5,076 bases of DNA from AWTP1-13 sp035762425. Lineage in GTDB: Bacteria; Pseudomonadota; Alphaproteobacteria; Rhizobiales; Hyphomicrobiaceae. This document shows positions 1 through 5,076 of the stretch, piece after piece; positions within the stretch are counted from its first letter, which is position 1; the number at the start of each line of letters is the position of its first letter. The DNA is taken from NCBI GenBank assembly GCA_035762425.1, contig DASTOW010000290.1, positions 1 to 5,076 of the forward strand, in the 5' to 3' direction. The notes beneath the pieces were generated by a model. It was given only the letters and a program-made list of their open reading frames with translations. It was not told where the DNA came from and did no database searches. The translations under genes were made by a program, and so were the position numbers.

Positions 1-348
<348 letters not shown>

Positions 349-500
349 AAAGTTCTGATTCTGGTCGGCTTGGAAGGAATCTCTCCAAGGATCTCTGCGT
401 AACGGGCACCTTCACACTCAAGCAGACCCTATCCAGGTTGCCCCGAATCTGATCCACTATTGGTGATGGCTGAAACGCAGTATCGCCAGAGTCTGTTTGC

Positions 501-534
501 GATCCTCCATGCACTGGCGTGCATGGGATGGATC
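501..534 (-). other. Strong hairpin in the 16S leader
   Basis: An 8-bp perfect stem (CCATGCAC pairing with GTGCATGG) closes a four-base loop (TGGC on the plus strand, GCCA in the transcript) at 507-526. A further five pairs (GATCC at 501-505 with GGATC at 530-534) extend it across a small internal loop of one base against three. As transcribed RNA it should fold stably between boxA and mature 16S. It may be a structural or processing element of pre-16S RNA. No U-tract follows it, so it is not an intrinsic terminator. The function is inference. Confidence 0.55.
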
Positions 535-577
535 CGCCAGGACTCCGCCGCCTGCGTTTCCCTTTCTTCAATTGACT

Positions 578-588
578 TGTCAAAGAGC
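578..588 (-). promoter_or_regulatory. boxA antitermination element of the rRNA leader
   Basis: The minus strand reads GCTCTTTGACA, close to the E. coli boxA TGCTCTTTAACA and to the GCTCTTTGACA form common in alphaproteobacterial rRNA leaders. In RNA form boxA is bound by NusB-NusE and helps polymerase resist Rho-dependent termination across the untranslated rRNA operon. It sits about 230 bases upstream of mature 16S and about 150 bases downstream of the inferred start site. I did not find a convincing boxB hairpin next to it. The match and position make this a firm call. Confidence 0.85.
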
Positions 589-742
589 GCTGGAGCTGCG
601 ACCACGATGGCGGCCCGACTCGCGTCGGTCCGTCGCGGAGAAAACGACACCGATCACCTGGTCTAGCCAGGGAAGCGTCGTGTCCAATCCGGAGATTGCT
701 GCCCACTGCACGCGCGCCAGTACAGGTCGCGCGAGACAACGG

Positions 743-772
743 TAAATAATATCAACCGCCCCCAAGTGTCAA
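743..772 (-). promoter_or_regulatory. rRNA operon promoter (sigma-70 type)
   Basis: On the minus strand a perfect -35 box TTGACA (772-767) lies upstream of an AT-rich block TATTATTTA (751-743). The best consensus -10 is TATTAT (751-746), but its spacer is only 15 bp. TTATTT (749-744) gives 17 bp and TATTTA (748-743) gives 18 bp. Transcription should start near 735-738 and run left into boxA and 16S. The perfect -35, the GC-rich spacer (CTTGGGGGCGG) and the location upstream of the leader are what an rRNA P1 should show. A second, weaker promoter nearer 16S is possible but not clear. Which hexamer is used as -10 cannot be settled by eye. Confidence 0.75.
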
Positions 773-778
773 CCCCGA

Positions 779-797
779 CGTGAAGAAAATTTTCACG
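779..797. promoter_or_regulatory. AT-rich dyad directly upstream of the rRNA -35 (UP-element-like)
   Basis: Six-base arms CGTGAA (779-784) and TTCACG (792-797) flank a seven-base A/T-rich centre, giving CGTGAAGAAAATTTTCACG on the plus strand. It begins seven bases upstream of the -35 box, roughly -42 to -60 from the inferred start. That is where an UP element contacts the alpha-subunit C-terminal domains, and the A/T tract contrasts with the GC-rich surroundings. The symmetry could instead mark a dimeric regulator site. Position supports a role in rRNA promoter strength; identity is not proven. Confidence 0.45.
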
Positions 798-809
798 GTC
801 GGCTCGGGT

Positions 810-824
810 GTGTTTACTGAACAC
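810..824. repeat. Short inverted repeat in the divergent intergenic region
   Basis: GTGTT (810-814) and AACAC (820-824) form a five-base dyad around TACTG. It lies about 75-90 bases upstream of the inferred rRNA start, on the same side as the AT-rich dyad. It could be an operator half-site pair or chance; I recognise no specific regulator for it. Confidence 0.25.
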
Positions 825-972
825 TGCTCGCGCTGCGCGTGTGCGGGCCGTGCGGCGCTGCCACGGCCCCGCGGACATTACCCCCTCACCGCATGGGGTT
901 ACATGCTGAGCGTGGGCGTAGCGCCGCAAATCGGCCCGCATTGCTGAACAGTAATGTAGGCGGGAACGCGGG

Positions 973-985
973 GCGCGCGCGCGCG
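973..985. repeat. Alternating GC dinucleotide run
   Basis: Thirteen bases of strictly alternating G and C (973-985) lie inside a longer all-G/C tract, in the intergenic region upstream of the peptidase gene. Alternating GC can adopt Z-form DNA under negative supercoiling, which a strong divergent rRNA promoter would generate. Any function here is speculation; the run itself is plain in the sequence. Confidence 0.5.
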
Positions 986-1000
986 GCCGCTGTTGCCCTG

Positions 1001-1030
1001 TTGACCGCGAAGAGACGAGCCGCGATTCTA
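1001..1030 (+). promoter_or_regulatory. Candidate promoter of the M23 peptidase gene
   Basis: TTGACC (1001-1006) matches five of six -35 consensus bases. At 17 or 18 bp spacing it is followed by GATTCT (1024-1029) or ATTCTA (1025-1030), both poor -10 boxes. A start near 1037 would leave a leader of about 55 bases before the ATG at 1091. It is the best rightward candidate I see between 800 and 1090, but it is weak. Confidence 0.3.
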
Positions 1031-1090
1031 AAGAAAGCGCGGCCTTGCCGGCTGCGCAGCGTTTGGTCTACCGGGGGATGGCCGACGGGG

Positions 1091-3130
1091 ATGGACATTA
1101 GGCGCCATACGCCGCTGGGGCGAAGACGAGTTCAGCTTGCGCCGAAGGCACCCCGCACGCGTCCGCACGCTTATCTGGGTCGCACCCACCGCCCGCTCGA
1201 GGACATCTACACCAGTGATCACGCCGATGGACGGCAGAGCGGGCGATTTCGCTGGCTGCTCAGCACGTGCCTGGCCGGCGCCGTGGGCGTGCTCGCCATT
1301 CTGGTGGTGATCGCCGGCTCAACCGACAATCCGGACAACGACGGCGGCCTGCTGCCCAACTTCCCTGGCCTCGCCAACGGCGCGCTGCCCAACATCGGCC
1401 TGCCCTCGGCCCGCGTCGACGGCCTGCGCTGGGCCATTCCGAAAGCCGACCGGCTGCTCATCCCGAGCGGCGTGATGGCCACCAAATTCGTGGTGCTGGA
1501 TGCGGTGCGCCAGCGCCGCGGCAGCCGCGACTATATTATGAACAAGCCTTACACGCGCATCGTGGCGCGGCTTGCTCCCCTGTCCAAGGCCGATGCCGGC
1601 AGCGTGCCGCAGTTCAATCCGCTAAGGCTCTACGCCAACACCACACCGGTAGATGAAAACGACCGGGCCGAGGACAGCCAGCAGAACGCCGCCGTGAAGA
1701 TCCTCGATCTGTTGGGCGGCACCCTGCCGAGCGAGGACGGGCAAGAGCTGGACGCAGCGGACGTCTCGGAGCTGGTGCTGCGCGCCATGGCCGCCGGCGA
1801 CCAGCAGATCGTGCTGCGTCCGGGCCAGCCGGGCGAGGCTTCGGAGCGCCTGTCGCCAGGTGAACTGCTGGCCGAACGCGCCTCACGCACGGTGGCCGAA
1901 TCGATTCCGCCTTTCACGTCCGTACTGCAGAAGTCCTCGTTTGAGGACGACAGCGACGACGTCGATGGCCGCGAGGTGCGGATCCGTCCCCAGCGGGGCG
2001 AGACGCTGGCCAAGGTTCTTGGCCGTCTGGGCGCCGAGCCCTGGCAAGCGCGGGCCATGACCGAAGCCGCCAAGGCGGGACTGCTCGCGGATGCAACGCT
2101 GAATGCCGGCCAGGAACTGGTGGTGACGCTGGTGCCCTCGCTCAAGGGGCAGAACCGCATGGAGCCCGTGCGGTTCAGCATCGTCGAGGGGCAGGAGCAC
2201 AAGCTCACCGTCACCCGCAGCGGCGGCGGCGATTTCGTTGCCAGCGAGACGCCATTGGATGAGCGCATCGGGCGGGCGGCGCTGGTGGACGATGACCAGC
2301 CGCAATCATCGACCCTGTACGCCAGCCTGCATCACACGGCGGAGCGGCAGGGCATACCGCGCGACGTGATCATGCAGATCTTGAAGATCCACGCCTACGA
2401 GACCGACTTCCGGCAGCGCGTACGGGCCGGCGATGCCTTCGAGTTCTTTTTCGACCTGAAGGACGAGGACAAGGGCATCGAGGGCGGCATCGGTGAGCTG
2501 CTGGCCACCTCCATCACCGCCAGCGGCGAGACCCAGAAGTACTATCGCTTCCGCACGGCGGAGGGCCTCGACTACTACGACCAGGAAGGCAACACCTCGC
2601 GCAAGTTCCTCATGAAGCGGCCGGTGCGCGGCGAGGATGTGCGCATCACGTCGGGCTTCGGCCTGCGCCGCCATCCCGTGCTGCAGACCTCCAGGATGCA
2701 CACCGGCGTCGACTGGGCCTGCGCGGCGGGGACGCCGATCATGGCGGCCGGCAACGGCACCATCGAGGAAGCCGGCCGCAAGGGCGAGTACGGCAACTAC
2801 GTGCGCATCCGCCACGCCAACGGCTACAAGACCGCCTACGGCCACATGCTGCGCATCGGCAATGGTGTGGTGCCGGGCGCCAAGGTGCGGCAGGGCCAGA
2901 TCATCGGCTACGTCGGCTCCACCGGCCTGTCGTCCGGGCCGCACGTGCACTTTGAGGTGCTCGTCAACAAGGAGTTCGTCGACCCGATGTCGATCCAGGT
3001 GCCGCGCGAGCGCCAGCTGACCGGCAAGCAGCTCGCCGACTTCCAGAAGGAGCGCACGCGCATCGACGCCCTGATGCGCCGTAACCCCGTATCGACCAGG
3101 GTAGCGGCGGCGGGTCGCGGCGTGCAGTAG
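1091..3130 (+). CDS. Membrane-anchored M23 family metallopeptidase, MepM/Csd3-like peptidoglycan endopeptidase
   Basis: Probable zinc DD-endopeptidase that cuts peptide cross-links of periplasmic peptidoglycan to allow wall growth; the role is inferred from E. coli MepM and Csd3. The protein is 679 residues from ATG 1091. A basic cytoplasmic tail (1-54) precedes one membrane segment (about 55-76, WLLSTCLAGAVGVLAILVVI). Next is a poorly recognised, partly acidic stretch (77-295), then a LysM-like region (about 296-350, with RGETLAKVLGRLG) and a MepM-type domain (about 409-460, IPRDVIMQILKI...DFRQRVRAGDAFE). The C-terminal M23 core (about 505-640) has all zinc and catalytic motifs: H537 and D541 in HTGVD, H585 in YGHM, and H618 and H620 in HVHFE. 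It should therefore be active. The start is chosen because no other ATG, GTG or TTG in frame lies between it and the membrane segment; upstream GGGG is only a weak ribosome site. The family is certain; the substrate is inference. Confidence 0.93.
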   Translation: MDIRRHTPLGRRRVQLAPKAPRTRPHAYLGRTHRPLEDIYTSDHADGRQSGRFRWLLSTCLAGAVGVLAILVVIAGSTDNPDNDGGLLPNFPGLANGALPNIGLPSARVDGLRWAIPKADRLLIPSGVMATKFVVLDAVRQRRGSRDYIMNKPYTRIVARLAPLSKADAGSVPQFNPLRLYANTTPVDENDRAEDSQQNAAVKILDLLGGTLPSEDGQELDAADVSELVLRAMAAGDQQIVLRPGQPGEASERLSPGELLAERASRTVAESIPPFTSVLQKSSFEDDSDDVDGREVRIRPQRGETLAKVLGRLGAEPWQARAMTEAAKAGLLADATLNAGQELVVTLVPSLKGQNRMEPVRFSIVEGQEHKLTVTRSGGGDFVASETPLDERIGRAALVDDDQPQSSTLYASLHHTAERQGIPRDVIMQILKIHAYETDFRQRVRAGDAFEFFFDLKDEDKGIEGGIGELLATSITASGETQKYYRFRTAEGLDYYDQEGNTSRKFLMKRPVRGEDVRITSGFGLRRHPVLQTSRMHTGVDWACAAGTPIMAAGNGTIEEAGRKGEYGNYVRIRHANGYKTAYGHMLRIGNGVVPGAKVRQGQIIGYVGSTGLSSGPHVHFEVLVNKEFVDPMSIQVPRERQLTGKQLADFQKERTRIDALMRRNPVSTRVAAAGRGVQ

Positions 3131-3132
3131 CG

Positions 3133-3136
<4 letters not shown>
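3127..3136. repeat. Palindrome spanning both stop codons of the convergent pair
   Basis: GTAGCGCTAC is a perfect 10-bp palindrome. It contains the TAG of the peptidase gene (3128-3130) and, on the other strand, the TAG of clpB (3135-3133). GCA at 3124-3126 can pair with TGC at 3139-3141 across a two-base bulge. On the plus strand a modest pyrimidine run (CTTTCTT, 3144-3150) follows. It could act as a weak bidirectional termination site, but the stem is short and neither strand has a proper U-tract, so I do not call a terminator. Confidence 0.35.

Positions 3137-5076
<1,940 letters not shown>

Larger units (their letters stand above)
349..740 (-). other. Transcribed leader (5' external spacer) of the rRNA operon
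   Basis: This stretch lies between the rRNA promoter and the mature 16S end. In bacteria such a leader is transcribed with the operon, carries the antitermination signals, and is removed by RNase III after pairing with sequence downstream of 16S; the partner strand is outside the window. The minus strand contains a boxA, followed directly by a purine-rich block (TTGAAGAAAGGGAAACGCAG, about 574-555) and then GGCGGCGGAGTCC, which resembles rRNA leaders I recall from Rhizobiales. It also holds a large hairpin at 501-534. Short open frames on both strands here have no start-site context or recognisable product, and I regard them as chance. No tRNA is seen. The left boundary follows the 16S end; the right boundary depends on the inferred start site near 737. 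Confidence 0.75.
773..1090. other. Divergent intergenic region between the rRNA promoter and the M23 peptidase gene
   Basis: No gene is supported here. The frame of the downstream peptidase stays open back to a TGA at 818-820, with a possible GTG at 839. The extra 84 residues it would encode (rich in Arg, Ala and Cys) look like translated noncoding DNA, and they would precede the Arg-rich cytoplasmic tail and membrane segment. The region holds the two dyads near the rRNA promoter, a 13-base alternating GC run at 973-985, and a weak rightward promoter candidate at 1001-1030. No terminator or small RNA is evident. Confidence 0.6.

Noticed and set aside
657..671. Small inverted repeat CCTGG-TCTAG-CCAGG in the leader
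   Set aside because: Five-base arms with a five-base loop are common by chance, and the site has no positional link to a known element.
640..690. Possible second leftward rRNA promoter (TTGGAC then TAGACC on the minus strand, 16-bp spacing)
   Set aside because: Both hexamers are poor matches and there is no AT-rich -10; the 743-772 promoter is clearly better.
839..1090. In-frame 84-residue N-terminal extension of the M23 peptidase from a GTG at 839
   Set aside because: Its composition (Arg, Ala, Cys-rich, with the alternating GC run) looks noncoding. It would place a second long basic stretch before the cytoplasmic tail and swallow the only promoter candidate. ATG 1091 gives a normal tail plus membrane-anchor architecture.
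1630..2950. Long antisense open frames opposite the peptidase gene (212 and 214 codons)
   Set aside because: The sense strand encodes a protein with intact M23 motifs; antisense frames are expected from high third-position GC. Their translations are low-complexity Ala/Ser/Arg/Val.

Overview
The window looks like a piece of an alphaproteobacterial chromosome, most probably from Hyphomicrobiales (Rhizobiales) or a near relative. The partial 16S rRNA has the short helix-6 form (GAACGCCGTAGCAATACGG) and other 5'-domain sequence typical of that class. The two protein genes are GC-rich, with strong G/C preference at third codon positions. Placement below class level is inference from memory of 16S sequences.

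Layout. (1) Bases 1 to about 348, minus strand: the 5' quarter of a 16S rRNA gene, running off the left edge. (2) About 349-740: the transcribed rRNA leader, with a boxA antitermination element and a strong hairpin, but no tRNA or protein gene. (3) About 743-772: a sigma-70-type rRNA promoter pointing left, with an AT-rich dyad just upstream and a second dyad further up. (4) About 773-1090: the divergent intergenic region, with a weak candidate promoter pointing right. (5) 1091-3130, plus strand: a membrane-anchored M23 peptidase of the MepM/Csd3 type, a probable peptidoglycan DD-endopeptidase. (6) 3133-5076, minus strand: the C-terminal three quarters of the disaggregase ClpB, running off the right edge just after its first Walker A motif.

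The three genes belong to core processes: ribosome synthesis, cell-wall growth and protein quality control. The rRNA operon and the peptidase are divergent. The peptidase and clpB converge with only two bases between their stop codons, and those stops lie within a 10-bp perfect palindrome.

I see no mobile element, CRISPR array, toxin-antitoxin pair, phage gene or defence gene, and nothing I would call a new biological system. The points worth a second look are small: the convergent junction, a cluster of GANTC (CcrM-type) sites in the rRNA leader, the dyads upstream of the rRNA promoter, a tiny ORF overlapping the peptidase start, and a poorly recognised segment of the peptidase.
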